This document shows, in pieces, positions 25,589 through 34,210 of a stretch of DNA of 64,000 nucleotides. Numbering within the stretch: position 1 is the first letter of the stretch; every line of letters starts with the position of its first letter. The DNA is taken from NCBI RefSeq assembly GCF_019510245.1, contig NZ_JAEKKT010000136.1, positions 1 to 64,000 of the forward strand, read 5' to 3'. The stretch comes from Streptomyces sp. GTDB taxonomy: Bacteria; Actinomycetota; Actinomycetes; Streptomycetales; Streptomycetaceae. The notes under the pieces are model-generated. The model saw nothing but the letters and a program-made list of their open reading frames with translations, was not told the origin of the DNA and did no database searches. Made by a program: the position numbers and the translations under genes.

Positions 25589-25683
25589 AGCGACGCTTCG
25601 ACCCGGTTCGTCTCCGTAGCGTTGGGGGTGGACGAGGGGCCGGAAGGGCCGCCTCGCACCGGACGCTCACGAAGGAGCCGCAG

Positions 25684-25884
25684 ATGTCCAGCCTCGCCCG
25701 CCCCACCCATGGCCGCATGATCGGCGGAGTGTGCGCCGCGCTGGCCCGGCGCTTCGGCACCTCCGCGACCACGATGCGGGTGGTCTTCCTGCTGTCCTGC
25801 CTGCTGCCGGGCCCGCAGTTCCTGCTCTACCTCGCGCTGTGGATCCTCCTCCCCTCGGAGGAGAAGGCCTCCACCGCCTGGTGA
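25684..25884 (+). CDS. PspC-domain protein
   Basis: Protein of 66 aa consisting of just a PspC domain: RMIGGVCAALARRFGTSATT, then one long hydrophobic segment (VVFLLSCLLPGPQFLLYLAL). Small membrane proteins of this type are linked to envelope stress. A strong SD, AAGGAG, lies 6 nt upstream of the ATG. Confidence 0.88.
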   Translation: MSSLARPTHGRMIGGVCAALARRFGTSATTMRVVFLLSCLLPGPQFLLYLALWILLPSEEKASTAW

Positions 25885-25895
25885 TCGGGCGGTAT

Positions 25896-25949
25896 GGCAA
25901 CGCCGTTGGGGCGCTCCGGACGTTTCCGGGGCGCCCCAACGGCGTTGCC
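25896..25949. terminator. Long bidirectional hairpin terminator
   Basis: GGCAACGCCGTTGGGGCGC pairs with its exact complement at 25931-25949. The inner CCGGA/TCCGG extends the stem to 25 bp with one T-G wobble and a CGTT loop. It separates the convergent pspC and secreted-protein genes. Confidence 0.9.
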
Positions 25950-25966
25950 GATCGGCCGGGGAGAGG

Positions 25967-26320
25967 TCAGCCGAGCGGAATCCCGTTCACCGGCAGGCCG
26001 TGCGTGGGCAGGCCCTGGACGGGCAGTCCGCCGAGGAGGCCGGCGACGGGCTTGGTCGGGCCGCCGGCGAGCACCTGCTTGACGGCCGGCTGGACGGCGG
26101 TCAGTCCCGCACCGAGGGCGCTCTGCCCCTGCGCCACGGCCTCACCGGCGCCCGGCAGCGCCTTGGAGACGTTCTCGGCCGGCAGCGTCTTGGTGACGGT
26201 GTCCAGGGCCTGGGAGGAGTCCGGGACGGCCGGGGCCGCGTTGGCCGCGCCCGCGCCGACAGCGGCGAAGGCGGCACCGAGGGCGGCGACACCGAGGGTC
26301 TTGGCAGCAGACTGCTTCAT
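25967..26320 (-). CDS. Small secreted protein, function unknown
   Basis: Protein of 117 aa with a clear Sec signal peptide (KTLGVAALGAAFAAVGAGAA, cleavage near ANA-AP). The mature part of about 88 residues is Ala/Leu/Gly-rich (LDTVTKTLPAENVSKALPGA, GLPVQGLPTHGLPVNGIPLG). It is a typical small Streptomyces cell-surface protein without known enzyme motifs. The ATG at 26320 is chosen because it opens the signal peptide; upstream in-frame codons give a non-conserved extension. Confidence 0.8.
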   Translation of the reverse strand: MKQSAAKTLGVAALGAAFAAVGAGAANAAPAVPDSSQALDTVTKTLPAENVSKALPGAGEAVAQGQSALGAGLTAVQPAVKQVLAGGPTKPVAGLLGGLPVQGLPTHGLPVNGIPLG

Positions 26321-26415
26321 CGTCAATGCGTCCTTGGAATGCGGAGACGGGGTTCGATAACACGCTGAGCGGTCCCCGACCGTAAACATGCCGAGTGGCC
26401 CGCCGCAAACACCGA

Positions 26416-26448
26416 AATGCGGACGGCCGGTGAAGGCCCGTCCGCATT
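26416..26448 (-). terminator. Terminator downstream of adenosine deaminase
   Basis: AATGCGGACGG (26416-26426) pairs with CCGTCCGCATT (26438-26448), 24 bp beyond the add stop on the reverse strand. Confidence 0.8.
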
Positions 26449-26471
26449 CCGTGCCCCGCCGGGAGCGTCGA

Positions 26472-27629
26472 TCAGTCCTCCGGATCCGCGGAACCGCTGG
26501 TGGAGGCGGTCTGCCGGAACAGCCATTCGGATTTCAGCTCCGCATAGCCGGGCTTCACGACGTCATTGATCATGGCGAGTCGTTCATCGAAAGGAATGAA
26601 CGCTGATTTCATCGCATTGACGGAGAACCACTGCATGTCGTCGAGCGTGTAGCCGAACGCCTCGACGAGATGCTCGAATTCCCGGCTCATGCTGGTCCCG
26701 GACATCAGCCGGTTGTCGGTGTTCACGGTGGCCCGGAAGTGGAGCCGGCGCAGCAGCCCGATCGGGTGCCCGGTGTAGGAGTCGGCGGCGCCGGTCTGGA
26801 GGTTGGAGCTGGGGCACAGCTCCAGCGGGATCCGCTTGTCGCGGACGTACGACGCCAGCCGGCCGAGCTTGACCGTGCAGTCCTCGTGGACCTGGATGTC
26901 GTCGATGATCCGCACCCCGTGCCCGAGCCGGTCGGCGCCGCACCACTGCAACGCCTGCCAGATGGACGGCAGTCCGAAGGCCTCGCCGGCGTGGATGGTG
27001 AAGTGGTTGTTCTCGCGCTTGAGGTACTCGAAGGCGTCGAGGTGCCGGGTGGGCGGGTAGCCGGCCTCGGCGCCGGCGATGTCGAAGCCGACGACGCCCA
27101 GGTCCCGGTAGCGGTTGGCGAGCTCGGCGATCTCCAGGGAGCGGGCCGCGTGCCGCATGGCGGTGAGCAGGGCGCCGACCCGGATCCGCCGGCCGTTCTC
27201 GCGGGCGAGGGCCTCGCCCTGCCGGAACCCCTCGTTGACGGCCTCGACGACCTCTTCGAGGGAGAGCCCCTGCTCCAGGTGCTGCTCGGGGGCGTACCGC
27301 ACCTCGGCGTAGACGACGCCGTCCTCGGCGAGGTCCTCGGCGCACTCGCGGGCGACCCGGACCAGGGCGTCGCGGGTCTGCATGACGCCGACGGTGTGCG
27401 AGAACGTCTCCAGGTACCGCTCCAGCGAACCGGAGTCGGCGGCCTCGCGGAACCAGATGCCGAGCTTGTCCGGGTCGGTCTCGGGGAGGCCCGGGTACCC
27501 GGCCTCCTGGGCGAGGTCGGCGACGGTGCCCGGACGCAGGCCGCCGTCGAGGTGGTCGTGCAGCAGAACCTTCGGCGCCCGGCGGATCTGCTCCGGCGTC
27601 GGGGTGTTCGCGGTGCTCTGGCTCGTCAT
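26472..27629 (-). CDS. add: Adenosine deaminase
   Basis: Protein of 385 aa converting (deoxy)adenosine to (deoxy)inosine, which feeds the PNP at 5.4 kb. Zinc ligands and catalytic motifs: [12 protein letters not shown] (HxH), [10 protein letters not shown] (HAGE), [11 protein letters not shown] (catalytic His) and [14 protein letters not shown] (zinc Asp). Length and motif order are full for the family. The ATG at 27629 lies 17 bp from the operator palindrome, with a -10-like TACAGT in between, so the leader is very short. Confidence 0.95.
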   Translation of the reverse strand: MTSQSTANTPTPEQIRRAPKVLLHDHLDGGLRPGTVADLAQEAGYPGLPETDPDKLGIWFREAADSGSLERYLETFSHTVGVMQTRDALVRVARECAEDLAEDGVVYAEVRYAPEQHLEQGLSLEEVVEAVNEGFRQGEALARENGRRIRVGALLTAMRHAARSLEIAELANRYRDLGVVGFDIAGAEAGYPPTRHLDAFEYLKRENNHFTIHAGEAFGLPSIWQALQWCGADRLGHGVRIIDDIQVHEDCTVKLGRLASYVRDKRIPLELCPSSNLQTGAADSYTGHPIGLLRRLHFRATVNTDNRLMSGTSMSREFEHLVEAFGYTLDDMQWFSVNAMKSAFIPFDERLAMINDVVKPGYAELKSEWLFRQTASTSGSADPED

Positions 27630-27645
27630 TTCCGCACTGTAACTC

Positions 27646-27657
27646 CTACGCGCGTAG
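27646..27657. promoter_or_regulatory. CTACGCGCGTAG operator, site 3 (adenosine deaminase)
   Basis: Perfect palindrome 17 bp upstream of the add start codon. On the coding strand it is followed by GAG, then TTACAGT, a probable -10 box. Confidence 0.82.
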
Positions 27658-27752
27658 ATCGCTCGGTACTCGGAGAATTCCGATTCCGTCGATACGCAAT
27701 GGTGACCGCACGGACGGGTCGCGTACACCGCCTCTTCTGACACTGTTCTGTC

Positions 27753-28514
27753 ATGGCACAGCAAGCGACGCCGGTGCGAACGGCCAGCCTGAGCAGGGCA
27801 GTCGGCCAGGAGCCGACGACGGTGAGCGGCGCGGTCCTGCTCCTCCCCGACGGGGAGGAGGTCTCCGCGCGACGGCCGTCCCTCGTATGGGCGACGGCCT
27901 TCGTGCGCGCGCTCGGCCGCCGGCTCGCCCGGGACGGCCGGGACGAGGGGCTGGCCGCGCACGTCGTCCACTACCGCTATCGCGGGTGGAACGGCAGCGA
28001 GGCGCATCTCGCCGGGGACGCCGGCTGGGCGGCCGACGAGGTGGTACGGCGGTACGGCGACGTCCCGGTGTGCCTGCTGGGCGTGGGGATGGGCGGCCGG
28101 GCCGCACTGCACGCCGGCGGGCACGAGGCCGTCAACTCCGTGGTCTCCATCGCCCCCTGGCTGCCGGAGACGGACGTGGCGGTGCCCGAGGAACCGGTTC
28201 GGCAGCTGGTGGGGCGGCGGGTGCTGATCGTGCACGGCACGAACGACGAACAGAGCGATCCGGAGCTGTCGTTCCGGCTCTCGGCGCGGGCGAAGAAGGC
28301 GAACCGGGAGGTGTGCCGGTTCGAGGTGCACTCGGACGGCCACGGGTTGCATCAGCACCGGGACGAAGTCCTCGCTCTCGCTTCGGACTTCGTGATGGGG
28401 GCGCTGTACGGGCATGCGGTGTCGCGGCCGGTGGAGGACGCCCTTGCTGCGCCGCCGCCGATCGGGTTGCGGATGCCGTTGGCTGCGGGGTTCGGTAAGT
28501 CGTTGAGACGGTAG
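27753..28514 (+). CDS. Alpha/beta-hydrolase-fold protein lacking the nucleophilic serine
   Basis: Protein of 253 aa related to dienelactone-hydrolase/BAAT-like alpha/beta hydrolases: [36 protein letters not shown], and [19 protein letters not shown] (acid residue), [10 protein letters not shown] (histidine). At the nucleophile elbow the sequence is [12 protein letters not shown]: the expected serine of GxSxG is glycine. It is therefore unlikely to be a classical hydrolase, and may bind a ligand or use other chemistry. Divergent from add; conserved next to it in Streptomyces as I recall. Confidence 0.8.
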   Translation: MAQQATPVRTASLSRAVGQEPTTVSGAVLLLPDGEEVSARRPSLVWATAFVRALGRRLARDGRDEGLAAHVVHYRYRGWNGSEAHLAGDAGWAADEVVRRYGDVPVCLLGVGMGGRAALHAGGHEAVNSVVSIAPWLPETDVAVPEEPVRQLVGRRVLIVHGTNDEQSDPELSFRLSARAKKANREVCRFEVHSDGHGLHQHRDEVLALASDFVMGALYGHAVSRPVEDALAAPPPIGLRMPLAAGFGKSLRR

Positions 28515-28552
28515 GGGTTGGGAGGTTCGGTCGTGTTCGGGGTGCGGGCACA

Positions 28553-28627
28553 TTGTGGTTGATCGCACAGTTCCTCCCCCAGCCTTCGGCCGGGGGTACC
28601 CCCAGCGCCCCTTACGGGGCGCTGTTC
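28553..28627. repeat. Dispersed 3'-end repeat with two hairpins
   Basis: GGTTGATCGCACAGTTCCTC, then the CCCCCAGCCTTCGGCCGGGGG hairpin region and a perfect AGCGCCCC-TTAC-GGGGCGCT stem-loop. It sits precisely between the convergent hydrolase and LysR genes. Confidence 0.85.
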
Positions 28628-28628
28628 C

Positions 28629-29519
28629 TCAGGTCGGCAGCAGGTTGCCCCTTCTCGACAGCAGGAACTTCTTGAAAGCCGCCACCGGCGGGGTGTCCGG
28701 GTGGCCCTCCAGCCAGGCCACCCCGATCTCTCTCGCCGCTCTCGGGGCCGTGACCGTCAGTTCGACGACTCCCGGGCGGGGGAAGGCGGGTGGGGGGAGG
28801 AGCGCCACCCCCAACCCGGCGGCCACCAGGCCCCTCAGGGTCTCCGCCTCCTCGCCCTCGAAGGCGGTCCTCGGCTTGAAGCCCGCCTCCTTGCAGAGGT
28901 CGTCGGTGATGCGGCGGAGGCCGTAGCCCGGTTCCAGGGTCACGAAGGTCTCGTCGGCCGCTTCGGCGAGGCGGATGCGCTTGCGGGTGGCCAGCGGGTG
29001 GTCGGCAGGCACGACCAGCCGGAGTTTCTGTTCGTCCAGGCGGCGGCCGACCAGGTCGGGCGCATCCGGGACCGGGGAGGTCAGGCACAGGTCCAGCTCG
29101 CCCGCGCGCAGCTTCTCGATCATCGCCTCGCCGTAGTTCTGGACGAGGCTGAAGCGGATGCGGGGATGGTCGGCACGGAAGGCCTGGAGGAGGCCGGGGA
29201 CGGTCTCCGCGCCCATGGTGTGCAGGAATCCGAAGGCGACCTTGCCCGTCGTGGGGTCGGCGTCGGCGCGCACCTCGTCGGCGGCGCGCCGGACCTCCGC
29301 GAGGGCGCGCTCGACCGAGGTGAGGAAGGTGCGGCCGGCGGGGGTGAGGGAGACGGTGCGGCCGTGCCGGGTGAACAGGTCGACGCCGAGGTCCTGTTCC
29401 AGGCGGGCCATCGCGCGGGAGAGGGTGGACTGGGGGACGTTCAGCTCCTGGGCAGCCCTGGTGACATGCTCCGTGCGGGCCACGCCGGCGAAGTACGCGA
29501 GGCGTGGTGCCAGCAACAT
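28629..29519 (-). CDS. LysR-family transcriptional regulator
   Basis: Regulator of 296 aa. The N-terminal HTH is LAYFAGVARTEHVTRAAQEL, then NVPQSTLSRAMARLEQDLGV, and a periplasmic-binding-protein-like effector domain follows (KVAFGFLHTMGAETVPGLLQ, ELDLCLTSPVPD, VAAGLGVALLPP). The ATG at 29519 (MLLAPRL) has AGGAG at 8 nt; starts at 29525 and 29582 are also in frame. Divergently transcribed from the MFS transporter gene 125 bp away, the usual LysR layout, so it probably controls that exporter. Confidence 0.88.
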   Translation of the reverse strand: MLLAPRLAYFAGVARTEHVTRAAQELNVPQSTLSRAMARLEQDLGVDLFTRHGRTVSLTPAGRTFLTSVERALAEVRRAADEVRADADPTTGKVAFGFLHTMGAETVPGLLQAFRADHPRIRFSLVQNYGEAMIEKLRAGELDLCLTSPVPDAPDLVGRRLDEQKLRLVVPADHPLATRKRIRLAEAADETFVTLEPGYGLRRITDDLCKEAGFKPRTAFEGEEAETLRGLVAAGLGVALLPPPAFPRPGVVELTVTAPRAAREIGVAWLEGHPDTPPVAAFKKFLLSRRGNLLPT

Positions 29520-29644
29520 CGTCATGTCTCCTGTGTCACTGTCCGGTGACAGCCGCTTCGCTGACCTCTGCTGATGCTCCATGGGAACGATTATGGCGAT
29601 TCCGTGCATTGGACGGATGAACGAGGGCTCCGTACGTTCGAAGC

Positions 29645-30919
29645 ATGTCTCCCGCCAGTACCGGGGCGTCCATCACCGTGGGCGCCGTCCCGTCCGTCCC
29701 CGCCGCCGTCTCCGACTCCCGTCTGACCCCGGGCGGTCCCGGCTACCGCCGGATGAGCTTCGCGCTCTTCCTCGCCGGTGTCGCGACCTTCGCCCTCCTC
29801 TACTCCACGCAGGCCCTGCTCCCGCTGATCTCGGACGGCTACGGCGTCTCCGCGAGCGACGCGAGCTGGACGGTGGCGGCGGCGACCGGCGGTCTGGCGC
29901 TGTTCGTCATCCCGATGAGCGCCCTCTCCGAGCGGTTCGGGCGCCGTACGGTCATGACGGCCTCGCTGGCGGTCGCGGTGACCGTAGGGCTGCTGGTGCC
30001 CTTCGCGCCCTCCCTGGGCGCGCTGATCGTGCTCCGTGGCGTCCAGGGCGCGGCGCTGGCGGGTCTGCCGGCGTCCGCGCAGGCCTATCTGGCCGAGGAG
30101 GTCCGGCCGAAGGCGCTGGTCACGGCCATCGGCCTGTTCGTCGCGGGGAACAGCGTCGGCGGGATGAGCGGCCGGGTCATCACCGGCTGGGTCGCGCAGG
30201 AGTGGGGCTGGCGGGTGGCCGTGGGCACGATCGGCGTGATCGCGGTCGGCTGCGCCGTCGCCTTCCGGCTGCTGCTCCCCGCACCGCGGCACTTCACGGC
30301 GGGCTCTCTGCACCCGCGCCGGCTGCTCGGCACGGTCCGCGACCACCTGGCCGACCCGCTGCTGCGCCGCCTGTACGCGATCGGCGCGCTCTTCATGACC
30401 GTCTTCGGCGGCGTCTACACGGTGATCGGCTACCGCCTGACCCAGGAGCCGTTCTCGCTCCCCCAGGGCATCATCGGCTCGATCTTCCTGGTGTACCTGG
30501 TCGGTACGGTGTCCGCGTCGACGGCGGGCCGCCTGGTCGGCCGCCTGGGCCGCCGCGGGGCCCTCTACCTGGCCGGCGGCACGACGGCCGGCGGTCTCCT
30601 GCTCTCCCTGGCCGGCTCGCTCCCCCTGGTCCTGCTGGGCCTGGTCCTGATCACCGCGGGCTTCTTCGCGGGCCACGCGGTCGCCTCCTCCGCGGTCAGC
30701 AAGACGGCCACCCACGGCAGGGCCCAGGCCTCGGCCCTCTACCAGTCCGCGTACTACGTCGGCTCCAGCGCCGGCAGCACGGTGGGCGCGCTGGCCTTCC
30801 ACACGAGCGGCTGGGCAGGAACGGTCGGCGTGGGCCTCCTCGCGATCCTCGGCGTCGTGACCATCACGGTCCTGGGCTCCGTGGCCGCCCACCGCCAGAT
30901 CCTGGCCAACGCTCACTGA
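29645..30919 (+). CDS. MFS transporter (YnfM/arabinose-efflux-like)
   Basis: Protein of 424 aa with twelve predicted membrane helices. The MFS motif A-like loop between TM2 and TM3 is ALSERFGRRTVMTASL. It also shows VLRGVQGAALAGLPASAQAY (TM4, motif B-like) and a repeated half, GRLVGRLGRRGALYLAGGTT. The first 40 residues are a cytoplasmic Pro/Val-rich tail. It is probably a drug or metabolite exporter under LysR control. Confidence 0.9.
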   Translation: MSPASTGASITVGAVPSVPAAVSDSRLTPGGPGYRRMSFALFLAGVATFALLYSTQALLPLISDGYGVSASDASWTVAAATGGLALFVIPMSALSERFGRRTVMTASLAVAVTVGLLVPFAPSLGALIVLRGVQGAALAGLPASAQAYLAEEVRPKALVTAIGLFVAGNSVGGMSGRVITGWVAQEWGWRVAVGTIGVIAVGCAVAFRLLLPAPRHFTAGSLHPRRLLGTVRDHLADPLLRRLYAIGALFMTVFGGVYTVIGYRLTQEPFSLPQGIIGSIFLVYLVGTVSASTAGRLVGRLGRRGALYLAGGTTAGGLLLSLAGSLPLVLLGLVLITAGFFAGHAVASSAVSKTATHGRAQASALYQSAYYVGSSAGSTVGALAFHTSGWAGTVGVGLLAILGVVTITVLGSVAAHRQILANAH

Positions 30920-30923
30920 ATTC

Positions 30924-30995
30924 CCCAGGGGCACTGGGGGTACCCCCGGCCGAAGGCTGGGGGAGGAACTGCGCGACAAGCCACGACGGCGCCGC
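30924..30995. repeat. Dispersed 3'-end repeat, opposite orientation
   Basis: CCAGGGGCACTGGGGGTACC, a CCCCGGCCGAAGGCTGGGGG hairpin, and GAGGAACTGCGCGACAAGCC, ending ACGACGGCGCCG. It is the reverse-complement arrangement of copies at 6.2 and 28.6 kb. It follows the MFS stop; 30996-31156 holds no visible gene. Confidence 0.8.
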
Positions 30996-31156
30996 ACCCG
31001 CACGCGGCCGCGCATCACCGCCCCCCTTGGGCGCACCCCATCTCACCTGCACGTTTCCCCACTCCGGGGGCCATTGTCAGTCCCCTGCGCTAGCTTCAAG
31101 TGCTGGAGCGCAACGTCGCGCGAACAGGAACGGCCACAGGGGTGGGTGGACGGAAG

Positions 31157-32170
31157 ATGACCGACGGCACGGCGACGGCGGAGCTGGACGTCGCACTGGA
31201 GAAGCACCGGACCGAGCTGACCGGCTACTGCTACCGCATGCTCGGCTCGTCGTTCGAGGCCGAGGACGCGGTGCAGGACACCCTGGTGCGGGCCTGGCGG
31301 AGCTACGAGAAGTTCGAGGGCCGCTCCAGCCTGCGGTCGTGGCTGTACCGGATCGCGACGAACGTGTGCCTGGACATGCTCAACGCGGGCAACAAGCGGG
31401 CCCGGCCGATGGATCTCAGCGAGTCGACGCCGCTGGCGCAGGCGGCGCTCTCGCCCCGGCCCGACAACACCTGGCTGGAGCCGGTGCCGGACGCGCGCGT
31501 GCTGCCGACCGTGGACGACCCGGCGGAGGCGGCCGTGGCCAAGGAGTCGATCCGGCTGGCCTTCATGGCCGCGCTCCAGCAACTGCCGCCCAAGCAGCGG
31601 GCGGTGCTGATCCTGCGCGAGGTGCTGGCCTGGCGGGCCACCGAGGTGGCCGAGCTGCTCGGCACCACCGTCGCGTCGGTCAACAGCGCATTGCAGCGGG
31701 CTCGGGCCACCCTGGCCGAGCAGCGGCAGTCGGGCGCCGCCGCCGAGGTCTCCGACCCGCTCGACGAGGAGCAGCAGAAGCTCCTGGAGCGCTACGTCGC
31801 GGCCTTCGAGGGCTACGACATGACGGCGCTGACGGCCCTCCTCCACGAGGACGCCATCATGACGATGCCGCCGTTCGACCTGTGGCTCACCGGCCACGAC
31901 GACATCACCGGCTTCATGACCACCCTCGGCTCCGCCTGCGAGGGCTCGCGGCTGTTCCCGGTCCGGGTCAACGGCCTGCCCGGCTTCGCCCAGTACAAGC
32001 CCGACCCGGACACCGGCGGCTGGAGCCCCTGGTCCATCCAGGTCCTGGAGATCTCAGACGGCCGGCTGACCGGGTTCCACTTCTTCCTCGACACCAAGCG
32101 CTGGTTCCCGCTCTTCGGCCTCCCCCTCCATCTGGAGGCGAAGGCCGACGAATCGGAGGAGGGCGCGTAG
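31157..32170 (+). CDS. ECF sigma factor with C-terminal SnoaL-like domain
   Basis: Protein of 337 aa. Sigma region 2 is YCYRMLGSSFEAEDAVQDTL, then RAWRSYEKF and SSLRSWLYRIATNVCLDML. Region 4 is LPPKQRAVLILREVLAWRAT, then TTVASVNSALQRARATL. A SnoaL/NTF2-like domain of about 130 residues follows (ERYVAAFEGYDMTALTALLH, FTGFH-like end). Fused NTF2-like domains regulate activity in place of an anti-sigma factor (SigJ/ECF41 and SigG types). ATG at 31157 chosen. Its last 117 bp are overlapped antisense by the STAS gene. Confidence 0.9.
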   Translation: MTDGTATAELDVALEKHRTELTGYCYRMLGSSFEAEDAVQDTLVRAWRSYEKFEGRSSLRSWLYRIATNVCLDMLNAGNKRARPMDLSESTPLAQAALSPRPDNTWLEPVPDARVLPTVDDPAEAAVAKESIRLAFMAALQQLPPKQRAVLILREVLAWRATEVAELLGTTVASVNSALQRARATLAEQRQSGAAAEVSDPLDEEQQKLLERYVAAFEGYDMTALTALLHEDAIMTMPPFDLWLTGHDDITGFMTTLGSACEGSRLFPVRVNGLPGFAQYKPDPDTGGWSPWSIQVLEISDGRLTGFHFFLDTKRWFPLFGLPLHLEAKADESEEGA

Positions 32171-32440
32171 GGCCGGGTCGGGGTCGCGGAGCCGGATCCG
32201 CCCTCCGGCCCGCCGGGCCGTCAGCTCCAGCCGTGCCAGCAGGTCGACGGCGGCGAGGCCCGGCGGCCCGAGGCCGCCGACGTCGCAGACGACGACCCCG
32301 GCCCCACCGGTAGGCAGCCGTGCCCGCACGTCGTCGCAGAGCCCCGGCACCTCGTCCCTGGCGACGGGGCCCGACAGCACGAGCACGGCGGGGGTCACGG
32401 CATCCACGAGCGGTAGACCGGACCGGGCCTGACAACTCAT
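32054..32440 (-). CDS. STAS-domain (anti-anti-sigma factor-like) protein
   Basis: Protein of 128 aa. The STAS core is AVLVLSGPVARDEVPGLCDD, then GVVVCDVGGLGPPGLAAVDLL, where the serine usually phosphorylated is replaced by Gly/Pro (VGGLGPP). RRAGGRIRLRDPDPALRALL follows. The C-terminal about 38 residues are encoded antisense to the sigma-factor gene and are Glu-rich. It is convergent with that sigma factor, so the two messages are complementary over 117 nt. Confidence 0.75.
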   Translation of the reverse strand: MSCQARSGLPLVDAVTPAVLVLSGPVARDEVPGLCDDVRARLPTGGAGVVVCDVGGLGPPGLAAVDLLARLELTARRAGGRIRLRDPDPALRALLRFVGLRLQMEGEAEEREPALGVEEEVEPGQPAV

Positions 32441-32601
32441 CGGTAGGCGCGGTGCGCCCCCGCGCCGCCGCGCAGATCACAAGGATCACAAAGTTGACCT
32501 GCACCTGACCCGCACCAGAGGGTTGGGTGTATGCCCCACAGACCAGCGCCCTCCCGGATACCCGACGGCCTCGACGGCTCCGCGCGCGCCATGGGGGTCC
32601 C

Positions 32602-33522
32602 GTGCAAGGGGTGCTGAGCGGTTTCGCGGTGATCGCGATCGTCATCGCCGTCGGCTACGCCCTCGGCCGCGGCGGACACCTGGGGGAGAACGGCCGCGAG
32701 GTCCTCACCAAGCTCGCCTTCCACGTGGCGTCCCCCGCCCTGCTCTTCACCACCCTCGCGCAGGCCGACCTGGCGGTGATCTTCTCCAGCCGTCTCCTGG
32801 TGACGGCCCTGAGCACGGCCGCGGCGGCGGGCGTGTTCGTGGCGGTGGGTGCCGCACGGGGCTGGGGCGTGGGCCGTACGACCATCGGCGCGCTGTGCTC
32901 CAGCTACGTCAACTCGGGCAACCTCGGCATCCCGATCGCGGTGTACGTGCTGGGCGACGCGTCCCTGGTGGCGCCGGTGCTGCTGTTCCAGGTGGTGCTC
33001 CTCACCCCGGTCGCCCTGACGGTCCTCGACCTGTCGGGCGCGGGCGAGAAGGGCCCCTGGTGGCGCCGTCTGCTGACCCCGCTCCGCAACCCGATAGCCG
33101 TGGGCTCCCTGTCCGGCGTCGCGGTCTCGGGTCTCGGGATCCACGTCCCCGGCCCGGTCATGGACCCCCTGACCCTGATCGGCAACATGTCCGTCCCGGC
33201 GGTGCTGCTGGCCTTCGGCATCTCCCTGCGCGGCAGCAGACTCCCCGGCCGGGGCCGCGAACGCCACCCGGTTCTCCTGTCCGTCGCCCTGAAGTCGGTG
33301 GGCCAGCCGCTGGCCGCCTGGGCCCTGGCGTCGGCCGTCTTCGACCTGCACGGCGCGCCGCTGCTGGACGTGACGGTGACCTCGGCACTACCGGCGGCGC
33401 AGAACCTGTACACGTACGCGAGCACCTACCGGGTCGGCGAGGAACTCGCCCGGGACTCGATCCTGCTGTCGACGGTGCTGTCGGTGCCGGTGCTGGTGGT
33501 GGTGGCGGCGCTGCTGGGGTGA
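32602..33522 (+). CDS. AEC (auxin efflux carrier) family transporter
   Basis: Protein of 306 aa with about ten membrane helices in two inverted halves: SGFAVIAIVIAVGYALGRGG at the N terminus, YVNSGNLGIPIAVYVLGDAS (conserved NxGNxGxP crossing), LIGNMSVPAVLLAFGISLRG and TSALPAAQNLYTYASTY in the second half. It probably exports or imports organic acids. GTG at 32602 (VQGVLSGF) has GGGGG upstream; a longer in-frame version from 32527 has a non-conserved Arg-rich lead. Confidence 0.87.
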   Translation: MQGVLSGFAVIAIVIAVGYALGRGGHLGENGREVLTKLAFHVASPALLFTTLAQADLAVIFSSRLLVTALSTAAAAGVFVAVGAARGWGVGRTTIGALCSSYVNSGNLGIPIAVYVLGDASLVAPVLLFQVVLLTPVALTVLDLSGAGEKGPWWRRLLTPLRNPIAVGSLSGVAVSGLGIHVPGPVMDPLTLIGNMSVPAVLLAFGISLRGSRLPGRGRERHPVLLSVALKSVGQPLAAWALASAVFDLHGAPLLDVTVTSALPAAQNLYTYASTYRVGEELARDSILLSTVLSVPVLVVVAALLG

Positions 33523-33530
33523 CGTGCCGG

Positions 33531-34115
33531 TCAGTCGACGGGGAACTCGCCGGTGTCGATGGTGAGGTCGAAGGGCTCCGGCAGCCTGATGGGGTCGCCG
33601 AACTTGACGGCGCTGAGCACCCGGTAGACATCGCCCTTGGGCTCACCGTAGAGCGTTGCGGTGGGACCGCCGGGGGCCCAGCGGTCGATCAGGAGGTAGA
33701 GGGGGATGCCCGCGGTGGCGTACGCAGCGGGCTTGCTGACGCGGTCGTGCCGGGCGTTGGACTTGGAGGTCACTTCGACGACGAGTTCGGCGAGGGCGGC
33801 GGGGATGTGGGAGTCCGCCTCCATGCAGTCCTGCACAGGAGCCACCACCAGGTCCGGGATGAGCATGCCCAGACGCGACGGCACCGCGATGGCCAGTGTC
33901 TGGTAGATCCCCAAGTCGTCGGGAACCACGCTGTAGAGGCGGCGCTGGACGCGCTCCGCGATCACGTTGTGGCGGGAGGCGGGAGCAGGTGACACGGTGA
34001 TGATCCCCTCGATGATCTCCACCTTGCTGCCCTCGGGCCATTCCATCTCCTCCCAGTACCGGACGAGTTCGTCCCAGCTCTGGTCGGGGTCCTGGCCCAC
34101 GGTGAGTGCGCTCAT
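33531..34115 (-). CDS. Uma2-family protein (PD-(D/E)XK nuclease-like fold)
   Basis: Protein of 194 aa of the family expanded in Streptomyces and cyanobacteria. Features: VEIIEGIITVSPAPASRHNV, LGMLIPDLVVAPVQDCMEAD (catalytic D), and ELVVEVTSKSNARHDRVSKP, with the E-x-T/S-S-x-x-x-x-x-D/H-R-x-x-K pattern of the nuclease core. Biological role unknown; no partner gene is obvious. ATG with AAGGAG 6 nt upstream. Confidence 0.88.
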   Translation of the reverse strand: MSALTVGQDPDQSWDELVRYWEEMEWPEGSKVEIIEGIITVSPAPASRHNVIAERVQRRLYSVVPDDLGIYQTLAIAVPSRLGMLIPDLVVAPVQDCMEADSHIPAALAELVVEVTSKSNARHDRVSKPAAYATAGIPLYLLIDRWAPGGPTATLYGEPKGDVYRVLSAVKFGDPIRLPEPFDLTIDTGEFPVD

Positions 34116-34154
34116 GGCGGTCTCCTTCGGTTGCGTCACCGATCCCAGCATGCC

Positions 34155-34188
34155 GAACGGGACCGGCGGAGGTCCACCGGTCCCGTTC
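34155..34188 (-). terminator. Terminator of nucleoside-transport/deoA operon
   Basis: GAACGGGACCGG (34155-34166) pairs perfectly with CCGGTCCCGTTC (34177-34188), 23 bp after the deoA stop. Confidence 0.85.
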
Positions 34189-34210
34189 ACCCGAAAGAAG
34201 AAACACCTGG

